Assembly: GCA_023386765.1 (NCBI GenBank)
Contig: JAEWJD010000172.1
Location: 1-5,799 of the forward strand
Source: Pseudomonadota bacterium
Lineage (GTDB): Bacteria > Pseudomonadota > Gammaproteobacteria > Burkholderiales > Burkholderiaceae_B
Length of the DNA: 5,799 bases
Reading direction: 5' to 3'
The position numbers and the translations under genes are program-made. Position 1 is the stretch's first letter. The number at the start of each line of letters is the position of its first letter. The notes beneath the pieces are model-generated. The model saw only the letters and a program-made list of their open reading frames with translations, made no database searches and had not been told where the DNA came from. This document shows positions 1 through 5,799 of this stretch, in pieces.

Positions 1-185
1 ATGCCTGGGCAGGCGCGCGGCCATCCCGCCGGGCGCGCTGCCGTTGCCACGCGCCCGGCATGCTGCCCGCGCCAGCGGCGCCGCAGCACTGCAGGCACGC
101 AATGACTCCAGACCGCCAGCAGCCCGCCCAGCGCGAAGCCGGCCAACAAGGCCAGCACGATGAGGGAGAGGACGGCAGGCAACAT
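1..185 (-). CDS. N-terminal fragment, possible type IV prepilin peptidase (A24 family), cut by window edge
   Basis: Only the first 61 codons are present, reading leftward from an ATG at 185-183; the rest lies outside the window. The product opens with a hydrophobic helix (about residues 2-25, containing LLAGFALGGLLAVW). This is followed by SHCVPAVLRRRW and a basic, Arg/Ala-rich loop. PilD-type leader peptidases start the same way: one membrane helix ending in a G-S-F-L-N-x-x-x-x-R-L-P-like turn, then a basic cytoplasmic segment with R-x-W. These enzymes cleave and N-methylate type IV pilins and type II secretion pseudopilins at the inner membrane. The catalytic aspartates would lie beyond the edge. 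The usual Cys-x-x-Cys pair after the basic loop is not seen; a single Cys at about residue 59 is followed by Pro-Gly. A GGAG (200-197) sits 11 nt before the ATG, a slightly long spacing. It could instead be an unrelated single-helix membrane protein. Confidence 0.42.
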   Translation of the reverse strand, partial: MLPAVLSLIVLALLAGFALGGLLAVWSHCVPAVLRRRWRGQHAGRVATAARPAGWPRACPG

Positions 186-227
186 GGTGCAAAGCGCTCC
201 GGGATCAAGGGGCAGGCACGCACAGCA

Positions 228-258
228 CGTGGCAGCAGCGTCCTGCGCCGCTGCCACG
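228..258. repeat. Imperfect palindrome in the divergent intergenic region
   Basis: CGTGGCAGC (228-236) is the exact reverse complement of GCTGCCACG (250-258). Inside, after one A/C mismatch, GCG (238-240) pairs with CGC (246-248), leaving a 5-nt loop. It lies between the divergent starts at 185 and 322 and ends just before the -35 area of the lipoprotein promoter. It could be an operator, or a leader hairpin of the leftward gene. It is too far from any gene end in this window, and has no T-run, to be a good terminator. Confidence 0.55.
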
Positions 259-260
259 AT

Positions 261-288
261 ACCGGTTCCTGGTAATCGTGCGTAAAAT
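261..288 (+). promoter_or_regulatory. Candidate sigma-70 promoter for the NlpE-like lipoprotein gene
   Basis: TAAAAT at 283-288 differs from the TATAAT consensus at one position and sits in the GTAAAATC context common in Burkholderiales promoters. The -35 region is poor: ACCGGT at 261-266 with a 16-bp gap, and nothing better nearby. The predicted start of transcription, near 295, leaves a leader of about 27 nt before the ATG at 322. No clear Shine-Dalgarno sequence precedes that ATG. Confidence 0.45.
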
Positions 289-321
289 CATGACAGATCA
301 ACCTACCTCGGACACGCCGCC

Positions 322-1053
322 ATGCCAGCCCCAGTGTTTGCCCCCCGCCTTCGCCCCGCCCTGCTGACCGGCACGGTCCTGATGGCGCTTCTCATGGCCG
401 GCTGTGCCCAGCAGCGCAGCGAGGGCTACTACAACCCGCCCGGCGAAAGCACGCTCACCGATGCGCAATCGCAGGCGCAAGGCGCCGGCCACCGCAGCGT
501 GCTGCATGCGCCATCACAGCTGCAGATCGCGCTCAAGCCGCGCCAACCCGGTAGCTCGGCGGCGGTTTCCAGCCCCACCAGCACCAACAACGAGGGCGTG
601 GCGCCGCCCGAAGCCGGGGCCACCGTCTCTGATCCGACGCCGGCGCCGCCGCCCGGCCCCAAGGCCCTGATCCCGCAGGCCCAGACCTTCCAGGGCACAC
701 TGCCTTGCTTGACGCCCGAACTGAACTGCGAAGCCCAGCGCATCACCCTGACGCTGGCTCCCAACGCACAGTGGCGTGCCCGCATCGCCTATCTGGACGG
801 CCATCCCAAGGCAGGCACCCCGACCTACGAGCAAGGCTGCTGGGATGTGCTGCCGGAGCGCCCGCCACGCGTGCTGCTGCTGGACAAGCAGGGCAATCTG
901 CGCGCCGACCTGGCAATGCCCCAGAACAACACCCTGCGCGTGCGCTCGGTCAATGGCCGTACGCCCAACCTGAACTACACCCTCACCCGCCAGCCGGATC
1001 TGGATCCGATCGCGGAGCTGAAGGACTCGCCGGAGTTGCGCTGCAGCCGCTGA
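322..1053 (+). CDS. Predicted outer-membrane lipoprotein with NlpE N-terminal-like domain
   Basis: A 243-residue protein with a type II signal peptide: Arg at 9 and 11, a hydrophobic stretch at 13-27, and a lipobox-like LMAGC with the lipidated Cys at 28. Residues about 40-118 are a low-complexity Ala/Pro/Ser/Gln linker. Residues about 121-225 resemble the N-terminal barrel of NlpE: FQGTLPC, a TLTLAPNAQWRARIAYLDG strand pair, GCWDV, VLLLD and finally LNYTLTR. In E. coli, NlpE is an outer-membrane lipoprotein that signals surface contact and lipoprotein-trafficking faults to the Cpx system, and was first linked to copper tolerance. The NlpE C-A-D-C motif is replaced here by Cys129 and Cys136 spaced by six residues; Cys173 and Cys241 are also present. 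The second NlpE domain is absent. The ATG at 322 is chosen because it gives an intact signal peptide. Its 3' end overlaps the convergent gene by 71 nt. The lipoprotein call is firm; the NlpE relation is by eye, and the function is unknown. Confidence 0.82.
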   Translation: MPAPVFAPRLRPALLTGTVLMALLMAGCAQQRSEGYYNPPGESTLTDAQSQAQGAGHRSVLHAPSQLQIALKPRQPGSSAAVSSPTSTNNEGVAPPEAGATVSDPTPAPPPGPKALIPQAQTFQGTLPCLTPELNCEAQRITLTLAPNAQWRARIAYLDGHPKAGTPTYEQGCWDVLPERPPRVLLLDKQGNLRADLAMPQNNTLRVRSVNGRTPNLNYTLTRQPDLDPIAELKDSPELRCSR

Positions 1054-1354
1054 GTGCCGCGCCGCCCGCCCCTGCGGCAGGCGCGCCAGCCTCGCCCGGC
1101 ACCGGCTCGGCCAGACTGGCGAGCCGGTGTGGGCACATATGGCATAGCAATTCGAGGGCGTTGCGTACGCCCAGCTTGCGGAACACCCGCGCCCGATGGG
1201 CTTCCACGGTACGCATGGAAATGCCCAGCTCTATGGCGATGACCTTATTGGCCCGGCCACGGGCCAGGTAATCCAGAACCTCGCGCTCACGCGGCGTGAG
1301 GCCACCCCGGCAGGCGGTGTGCAGGAAAACAAGAGGAGTGGGAGAGGGGCGCAT
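983..1354 (-). CDS. Short LuxR/FixJ-type helix-turn-helix regulator without receiver domain
   Basis: A 123-residue product, read from an ATG at 1354-1352. Residues 19-71 form a clear LuxR-C (GerE) DNA-binding domain: LTPREREVLDYLARG, then NKVIAIELGIS and the recognition-helix part RTVEAHRARVFRKLGV. NKVIA...RTVEAHRA is the wording of the FixJ/NodW response-regulator branch. Those proteins have about 200 residues with an N-terminal phospho-acceptor domain. Here only 18 residues precede the HTH, and the frame upstream stays open just to a stop at 1423-1421, so no receiver fits. After residue 72 the sequence becomes Ala/Pro/Gly/Ser-rich, passes through a strong inverted repeat, and ends antisense to the lipoprotein gene, so the true C-terminus may be altered. 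No Shine-Dalgarno sequence is evident. The gene lies 108 bp downstream of panC on the same strand. It is either a stand-alone DNA-binding regulator or the remnant of a larger one. Target genes are unknown. Confidence 0.72.
   Translation of the reverse strand: MRPSPTPLVFLHTACRGGLTPREREVLDYLARGRANKVIAIELGISMRTVEAHRARVFRKLGVRNALELLCHMCPHRLASLAEPVPGEAGAPAAGAGGAALSGCSATPASPSAPRSDPDPAGG
1094..1134. terminator. GC-rich hairpin, possible bidirectional terminator at a convergent junction
   Basis: CACCGGCTCG (1100-1109) is the perfect reverse complement of CGAGCCGGTG (1120-1129). CCA (1111-1113) can pair with TGG (1117-1119) after a one-base bulge, and GCCC (1094-1097) with GGGC (1131-1134) outside a small internal loop. 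It lies just 3' of the lipoprotein stop (1051-1053), where a terminator is expected. Neither strand has a following T-run, so it is not a textbook intrinsic terminator. It also lies inside the reading frame of the convergent HTH gene. Confidence 0.45.
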
Positions 1355-1363
1355 ATCGACAGA

Positions 1364-1383
1364 GTTGCAATCCAGTGTTGCAA
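1364..1383. repeat. Tandem TTGCAA sites upstream of the HTH gene
   Basis: GTTGCAA occurs at 1364-1370 and again at 1377-1383, separated by 6 nt (13-bp period). The TTGCAA core of each copy is itself a palindrome. The pair starts 9 bp upstream of the ATG of the HTH gene (1354). This spot suits an operator or autoregulatory site, but chance cannot be excluded and the bound protein is unknown. Confidence 0.4.
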
Positions 1384-1393
1384 CCCAGTCTCG

Positions 1394-1411
1394 CAGCCCT
1401 GCCGCGGGCTG
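1394..1411 (-). terminator. Small inverted repeat 3' of panC, weak terminator candidate
   Basis: CAGCCC (1394-1399) pairs perfectly with GGGCTG (1406-1411) around a 6-nt loop. On the minus strand it lies about 51 nt beyond the panC stop and about 40 nt before the HTH gene start. No T-run follows on the minus strand, so it is at best a weak or partial terminator between panC and the HTH gene. Confidence 0.25.
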
Positions 1412-1462
1412 GCCATCTGATCATTCCGAGGCCAGACCGCTTTTGCGACATTGCCGCGCGCG

Positions 1463-2305
1463 TCAGATTTCGAGGTTGTCGATCAGGCGCGTCGCCCCAA
1501 GACGGGCAGCAGCCAGCACCACCAGCGGTTCCTTGGCGTCAAAATCGGCCGCCACCGGTGCCCGGAGATCGCGCTGACGACGCAGCGAGATGTAATCCAC
1601 ATCCCAGCCCCGATCGGACAGCGCCTGACGCGCCTGGCCTTCCAGACCGATCACATCGCGCCCGCCATCGAGCACGCGCTGGCGCAGCACGCCAAGCTCG
1701 GCATACAGCCGCGGAGCTTCGGCACGCTCATCGGGGGTCAGGTAGCGATTGCGCGAGGACAACGCCAGACCGTCGCTGGCCCGCACGGTTTCGTGCGCCA
1801 GGATTTCGATGGGCAGCTGGAACTGGCGGCACATGGCACGCACGATCATCAGCTGCTGATAATCTTTTTTGCCGAATACCGCCACGCGCGGTTGCACACA
1901 GGACAGCAGCTTGAGCACCACGGTGCACACGCCCTGGAAGAACCCCGGCCGGAACTCGCCTTCCAGGATGTCGCCGAGGTCGTCGGGCGGCAGCACGCGA
2001 TAGCTCTGCGGCTCGGGGTACATCTCGCGCTCGTCAGGGGCGAACACCATGTAGACGTCGCGCTCGCGCTCCATCTTTTCGACGTCGGCCTGCAGCGTGC
2101 GCGGATAGCGATCGAAGTCTTCGTTGGGACCGAACTGCAGACGATTGACGAAAATGCTGGTGACGACAGGATCGCCATGCTGGCGCGCCAGTTTCATCAG
2201 CGCCAGATGGCCCTCGTGCAGATTGCCCATGGTGGGCACGAACGCGATGCGGTTCTGGCCGCGCAGGTGATCGCGCAGATCCTGGATGGTGTGGACGACT
2301 TTCAA
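1463..2305 (-). CDS. panC: Pantothenate synthetase (pantoate--beta-alanine ligase)
   Basis: PanC joins (R)-pantoate and beta-alanine in an ATP-dependent reaction through a pantoyl-adenylate intermediate. This is the last step of pantothenate (vitamin B5) synthesis and feeds coenzyme A production in the cytoplasm. The 280-residue protein is the usual family length and has all signatures. The nucleotide-binding PTMGNLHEGH is at 24-33 and the pantoate-binding FVNRLQFGPNEDF at 52-64. FGKKDYQQL is at 144-152, and the KMSKS-equivalent loop is DGLALSSRNRYL at 178-189. GVCTVVLKL at 125-133 is also typical. The start is TTG (2305-2303), supported by a good GGAG 8 nt upstream and by the family's usual M-x-V-x-x-T-I-x-x-L opening. 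It follows scpA by 32 bp, so cotranscription is likely. The panB and panD genes are not in the window. Confidence 0.96.
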   Translation of the reverse strand: MKVVHTIQDLRDHLRGQNRIAFVPTMGNLHEGHLALMKLARQHGDPVVTSIFVNRLQFGPNEDFDRYPRTLQADVEKMERERDVYMVFAPDEREMYPEPQSYRVLPPDDLGDILEGEFRPGFFQGVCTVVLKLLSCVQPRVAVFGKKDYQQLMIVRAMCRQFQLPIEILAHETVRASDGLALSSRNRYLTPDERAEAPRLYAELGVLRQRVLDGGRDVIGLEGQARQALSDRGWDVDYISLRRQRDLRAPVAADFDAKEPLVVLAAARLGATRLIDNLEI

Positions 2306-2317
2306 GAAAATTTCTCC
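2303..2317 (-). promoter_or_regulatory. Ribosome binding site and TTG start of panC
   Basis: On the minus strand GCGGAG, with core GGAG at 2317-2314, is followed by an 8-nt spacer and then TTG at 2305-2303. This is one of the clearest Shine-Dalgarno sequences in the window and fixes the rare start codon. The PanC family alignment also begins here. A TTG start may keep the level of translation modest. Confidence 0.75.
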
Positions 2318-2337
2318 GCAATCGGGAATGCCGCGCC

Positions 2338-3225
2338 TCAGGCCTCGGCCGTGACGCTGGTATAAGCCAGCCGCACGTAGATCGGCGCGTAGGGTTCGGC
2401 CTGGGTGATGTCAAGCAGGGATTCGCGCGCCAGCTCCAGCATGGCAATGAAGTGCACCACTACCACGGCCACCGGCGCCCCCTCGGCAATACGCTCGAGA
2501 AACAGCTCGGTGAACTCCATGAAGCGCACATCATTCAGGCGCCGCAGGATGTGCGTCATGTGATCGCGCACGGAAAGCTGTTCGCGGGTGATGTGGTGGT
2601 GCTGGTTCAGGCGGGCGCGCTTGATGATGTCGGCCCAGGCCAGGCGCAGGTCCTCGACCGTGACGTCGGGCATCATACGCTCGACATTGATCTCGGCCAC
2701 GCCCTGGGCACGCTGGAAGTCACGCCCCAGCTGCGGGATCGCGTCCAGTTGCTTGGCAGCCAGTTTCATCTGCTCATATTCGAGCAGGCGGCGCACCAGC
2801 TCGGCGCGCGGATCCTCGGCCTCTTCGCCGGTATCGCTCTTTTTGACCGGCAACAGCATGCGCGACTTGATCTCGATCAGCATGGCCGCCATCAGCAGAT
2901 ACTCGGCAGCCAGTTCGAGGTTGTGCACCCGGATCTGCTCCACATAGGAGAGATACTGGCGCGTGACATCCGCCATCGGGATGTCCAGCACATTGAAGTT
3001 CTGCTTGCGGATCAGGTAGAGCAGCAGGTCCAGCGGCCCCTCGAAGGCCTCGAGAAAGATCTCCAGGGCATCGGGTGGGATATAGAGGTCGGTCGGAAGC
3101 TGGAACAGCGGCTCGCCGTAGAGACGCGCGAACGCCACGCTGTCCACGGTGTCAGGCGTGCTGTCGACCGAGGGCTTGACCAGGGCATCCAGGTCACCTT
3201 CGGGAATCATCGCATTTTGCGACAT
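2338..3225 (-). CDS. scpA: Segregation and condensation protein A (kleisin)
   Basis: ScpA is the kleisin subunit that bridges the heads of the SMC dimer and, with ScpB, forms the bacterial condensin that compacts and helps segregate the chromosome. The N-terminal SMC-binding domain starts at about residue 55 and contains FEGPLDLLLYLIRKQN (61-76). EYLLMAAMLIEIKSRMLLP follows at 108-126. An acidic linker (130-140) follows, then a helical middle and a C-terminal winged-helix-like part (about 222-288, VVVHFIAMLELARE). With the ATG at 3225 the product is 295 residues, slightly longer than typical because of about 50 variable N-terminal residues. A second ATG at 3210 is possible. An open frame up to 3303 is rejected because it would cover the DUF3460 stop. 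The gene lies 22 bp downstream of DUF3460 and 32 bp upstream of panC. No scpB or smc gene is in the window. Confidence 0.94.
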   Translation of the reverse strand: MSQNAMIPEGDLDALVKPSVDSTPDTVDSVAFARLYGEPLFQLPTDLYIPPDALEIFLEAFEGPLDLLLYLIRKQNFNVLDIPMADVTRQYLSYVEQIRVHNLELAAEYLLMAAMLIEIKSRMLLPVKKSDTGEEAEDPRAELVRRLLEYEQMKLAAKQLDAIPQLGRDFQRAQGVAEINVERMMPDVTVEDLRLAWADIIKRARLNQHHHITREQLSVRDHMTHILRRLNDVRFMEFTELFLERIAEGAPVAVVVVHFIAMLELARESLLDITQAEPYAPIYVRLAYTSVTAEA

Positions 3226-3247
3226 GCGAACCGGCCGCTGCCAGGAA

Positions 3248-3436
3248 TCAGTCTGCCTGGTAGACGTACGGTTTCTGCGGGACACGCGCAGCGCGGAAAC
3301 CATCCTGCAGCTCGGTGTCCTGGGCCTTGTCCCAGAGGCGGGCGCGGCCTTCGCGCTGACGCTCGTCCGTGCCGGGATGGTCGGCCTTGTATTCCTTCAG
3401 GAACTTGGTGATCTCGGATTCGTAATTGTTGGCCAT
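3248..3436 (-). CDS. DUF3460 family small protein
   Basis: A 62-residue protein starting MANNYESEITKFLKEYK and ending RVPQKPYVYQAD. It has the hallmarks of DUF3460: an N-terminal Y-E-S-E-x-T-x-F-L helix, a central H-P-x-x-x-x-x-Q-R-E-G-R-x-x-L-W-D-K motif (about 20-37), and the terminal A-R-V-P-Q-K-P-Y-V-Y-Q. The family is found in betaproteobacteria, and its function is unknown. There is no signal peptide, membrane helix or cysteine, so a soluble cytoplasmic protein is expected. The frame is open further upstream to 3583, but the ATG at 3436-3434 matches the family start and sits just downstream of a plausible promoter. It is the first gene of the leftward set and is followed by scpA after 22 bp. 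No good Shine-Dalgarno sequence is visible. Confidence 0.9.
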   Translation of the reverse strand: MANNYESEITKFLKEYKADHPGTDERQREGRARLWDKAQDTELQDGFRAARVPQKPYVYQAD

Positions 3437-3473
3437 GGCGCAAGCAGGCAAGAAGGTTGGCGGGATGGCCCAT

Positions 3474-3485
3474 AGTGTACTGTAG
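3474..3485 (-). promoter_or_regulatory. Candidate promoter for the DUF3460-scpA-panC set
   Basis: Read on the minus strand, the sequence TACAGTACACTATGGG contains two overlapping -10-like hexamers, TACAGT (3485-3480) and TACACT (3479-3474). They would place the transcription start about 30 nt before the DUF3460 ATG. No convincing -35 element is found at 16-18 bp. The AT-rich patch stands out in a GC-rich background, which is the main support. Confidence 0.35.
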
Positions 3486-3514
3486 CCCGCGCCGCTGCCG
3501 CGCTCGGACGAGGT

Positions 3515-3520
3515 TACAAT
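3515..3520 (+). promoter_or_regulatory. Candidate -10 box for the MFS-glpK operon
   Basis: TACAAT, in the context GTTACAATC, lies 32 nt before the chosen MFS start at 3553, so the leader would be about 25 nt. One mismatch to TATAAT. The -35 region is GC-rich and poor (around 3492-3498), which suggests a weak or activator-dependent promoter. It is placed back to back with the DUF3460 promoter. Confidence 0.42.
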
Positions 3521-3552
3521 CGAGCGGGCCTCCCCAGCCGCCGCCCGCCTCC

Positions 3553-4996
3553 ATGCCCGCAGAACCTGCTTCAGCCGCCGCATCTCTTTCCGCCACTGAT
3601 CGCAAGGCTGCCCGTGCAGCGCGCATGATCCCCTTCATCGTGGGCTGTGCCCTGTTCATGCAGATGCTGGACGCCACCGTCGTGGCCACGGCGTTGCCCG
3701 CCATGGCGGCTGCGCTGGACTCGACCCCGGTGCGCCTGAATGTGGCGATCACCTCCTATCTGCTGGCGGTCGCGGTGTTCGTCCCGGTCAGTGGCTGGGC
3801 GGCAGACCGTTTCGGCGCCCGGCGCGTATTCCTCATCGCAATCGGACTGTTTTCCTTAAGCTCCGTAGCCTGCGCCCTGTCTCAAGACCTCTCCCAACTG
3901 GTGCTGGCCCGCATCGTGCAAGGGATGGCCGGCGCCATGATGGTGCCGGTCGGACGGGTCATCCTGTTACGCACGGTGCCCAAGGAAGGCCTGCTCAAGG
4001 CCATGTCCTTTCTTTCCATCCCCGCCCTGATGGGACCGGTCATCGGCCCCCCGCTGGGCGGCTTCATGGTCACGTATATGTCGTGGCACTGGATCTTCCT
4101 GATCAACGTGCCGATCGGGATCATCGGGATCTTCCTGGTGTTGCGCTTCATCGAGGAGATCCGGATGGAGAACACACCCCGGCTGGATGCCCTGGGGTTC
4201 ATCCTGAGCGGCATCTGCCTGGCCGCGCTGGTCAGCGGCTTTGAAGCGCTGGGGCATGGTCTGCTCGAACCGCTGATGCTGGCCTCGCTGCTGGGCGGCG
4301 GCCTGCTTTGCGGCCTGTTCTACCTGTGGCACGCCCGGCGCGCCGCGCACCCCATCCTGGATCTGTCGCTGCTGCGCATCCCGACTTTTGCCATCTCCAC
4401 CCTGGGCGGCAATCTGTGCCGCTTCGCCGTGGGCGCGGTGCCCTTTCTGTTGGCCATGCTGCTGCAAGTGGGTTTCGGGCTGTCACCGTTCTCGGCCGGT
4501 CTGATTACTTTCGCCAGTGCCGCCGGCGCCCTCTTGATGAAATTCGTCGCCACACCGATTGTTCAACGCTTCGGCTTTCGCCGCGTACTGACCGTCAATG
4601 CCGTGCTGACTGGCGTATTCGTGGCCTGTTGCGCCTTTTTCACCGCGCAGACACCCGTCTGGCTGATGATCCTGATCCTGCTGGTGGGCGGCTTCTTCCG
4701 TTCCTTGCAGTTCACCGGGGTCAACACGCTGGCCTACGCCGACATCCCACCAGAGCGCATGAGCAGCGCCAGCAGCTTCTCGGCCATGGCCCAGCAACTG
4801 GGTATCAGCCTGGGCGTCGGGACCGCCGCCATCAGCCTGAACCTGAGTATGATGGCGCGGGGCGACACCCACCTCCAAATCCCGGACGTCATCGTGGCAT
4901 TTGTCGCCATCGGCGTGCTGTGCATGCTGTCCACCTTCTCTTTCCGACGCCTGGCGCCAGACGCGGGCGAGCAGCTCAATCGCAATAAGACCCAGA

Positions 4997-5010
<14 letters not shown>
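3553..5010 (+). CDS. MFS transporter, DHA2 (14-helix, EmrB/QacA, MdtD-like) family
   Basis: A 485-residue integral inner-membrane protein with about 14 predicted hydrophobic helices, spread from residue 26 to 463; this count is typical of the DHA2 drug:H+ antiporter branch. Family signatures are visible. The first helix carries LDATVVATALPAM (39-51), as in EmrB/QacA. Motif A is GWAADRFGARRV (81-92), and the helix-5 antiporter motif is GPVIGPPLGG (161-170), followed by SWHWIFLINVPIG (177-189). Overall wording (MMVPVGR at 129-135, HWIFLINVPIGIIG, GFGLSPFSAGL, QQLGISLGVG) is close to E. coli MdtD/YegB. DHA2 members usually export drugs or other amphiphiles using the proton gradient, but the substrate cannot be read from sequence. 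The start at 3553 is preferred over an open extension to 3457, because a -10 box lies between them and the extension is non-hydrophobic filler; 3625 is another option. The stop overlaps the glpK start by 14 nt, so translational coupling is likely. Confidence 0.92.

Positions 5011-5799
<789 letters not shown>

Noticed and set aside
1131..1145. CATATG-centred AT-rich patch in the HTH gene as a possible promoter
   Set aside because: No paired -35 and -10 elements at proper spacing on either strand, and it lies inside coding sequence.
705..1271. Plus-strand open frame of 188 codons overlapping the lipoprotein and HTH genes
   Set aside because: It is out of frame with the lipoprotein, which has a signal peptide and conserved domain. 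The product is Pro/Ala/Arg filler.
1451..2365. Plus-strand open frame of 304 codons opposite panC
   Set aside because: It is antisense over the full length of a clear panC gene. The product is His/Gln/Ala-rich with no recognisable domain.
3226..3303. N-terminal extension of scpA from an ATG at 3303
   Set aside because: It overlaps the 3' end of the DUF3460 gene, is Arg/Ser/Thr-rich and unlike ScpA. The ATG at 3225 fits the spacing and family better.
2452..3411. Long plus-strand open frame of 319 codons opposite scpA and DUF3460
   Set aside because: It lies wholly antisense to well-recognised genes. Its His/Gln/Leu-rich product matches no family I know and is the usual by-product of GC-rich codon use.
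3457..3552. N-terminal extension of the MFS gene from an ATG at 3457
   Set aside because: It would start upstream of the likely -10 box at 3515-3520 and adds a Pro/Arg-rich, non-family segment before the first membrane helix.
3974..4467. Minus-strand open frames within the MFS gene
   Set aside because: They are Gln/His/Asp-rich antisense translations of hydrophobic codons, with no domain or start signal.

Overview
The window is GC-rich and carries only chromosomal-type genes. Gene content and protein sequences point to a betaproteobacterium of the order Burkholderiales, perhaps Alcaligenaceae (Bordetella/Achromobacter-like). The main reasons are the small DUF3460 gene next to scpA and panC, the wording of the PanC and GlpK motifs, and promoters with TAAAAT/TACAAT -10 boxes in a G+C-rich background. 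The genus call is inference only.

Layout. At the left edge (1-185, minus strand) is the N-terminal part of a one-helix-plus-basic-loop protein that looks like the start of a type IV prepilin peptidase. A 136-bp divergent intergenic region with a large palindrome separates it from a plus-strand lipoprotein gene (322-1053), whose C-terminal half resembles the NlpE N-terminal domain. Converging on it, with a 71-nt overlap, is a short minus-strand gene (983-1354) encoding an isolated LuxR/FixJ-type helix-turn-helix. That gene is last in a minus-strand series DUF3460 (3248-3436), scpA (2338-3225), panC (1463-2305, TTG start), luxR-like. From a divergent promoter region (3437-3552) the plus strand carries a DHA2-type 14-helix MFS transporter gene (3553-5010). 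This overlaps by 14 nt the glycerol kinase gene glpK, which runs off the right edge.

How the genes work together. The minus-strand set combines chromosome condensation (ScpA kleisin), pantothenate/CoA synthesis (PanC) and a small conserved protein of unknown function; this looks like a conserved housekeeping neighbourhood rather than one pathway. The MFS-glpK pair looks translationally coupled, which makes glycerol or a related polyol worth considering when asking what the transporter moves, although its family is better known for drug efflux.

No mobile element, CRISPR array, tRNA, rRNA or obvious new multi-gene system was seen. The most unusual items are the receiver-less LuxR-type gene with its low-complexity tail running antisense into the lipoprotein gene, the TTGCAA direct repeats just before it, the perfect 10-bp inverted repeat inside its 3' part, and the palindrome between the first two genes. 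There is no gene-free stretch longer than 300 bases.
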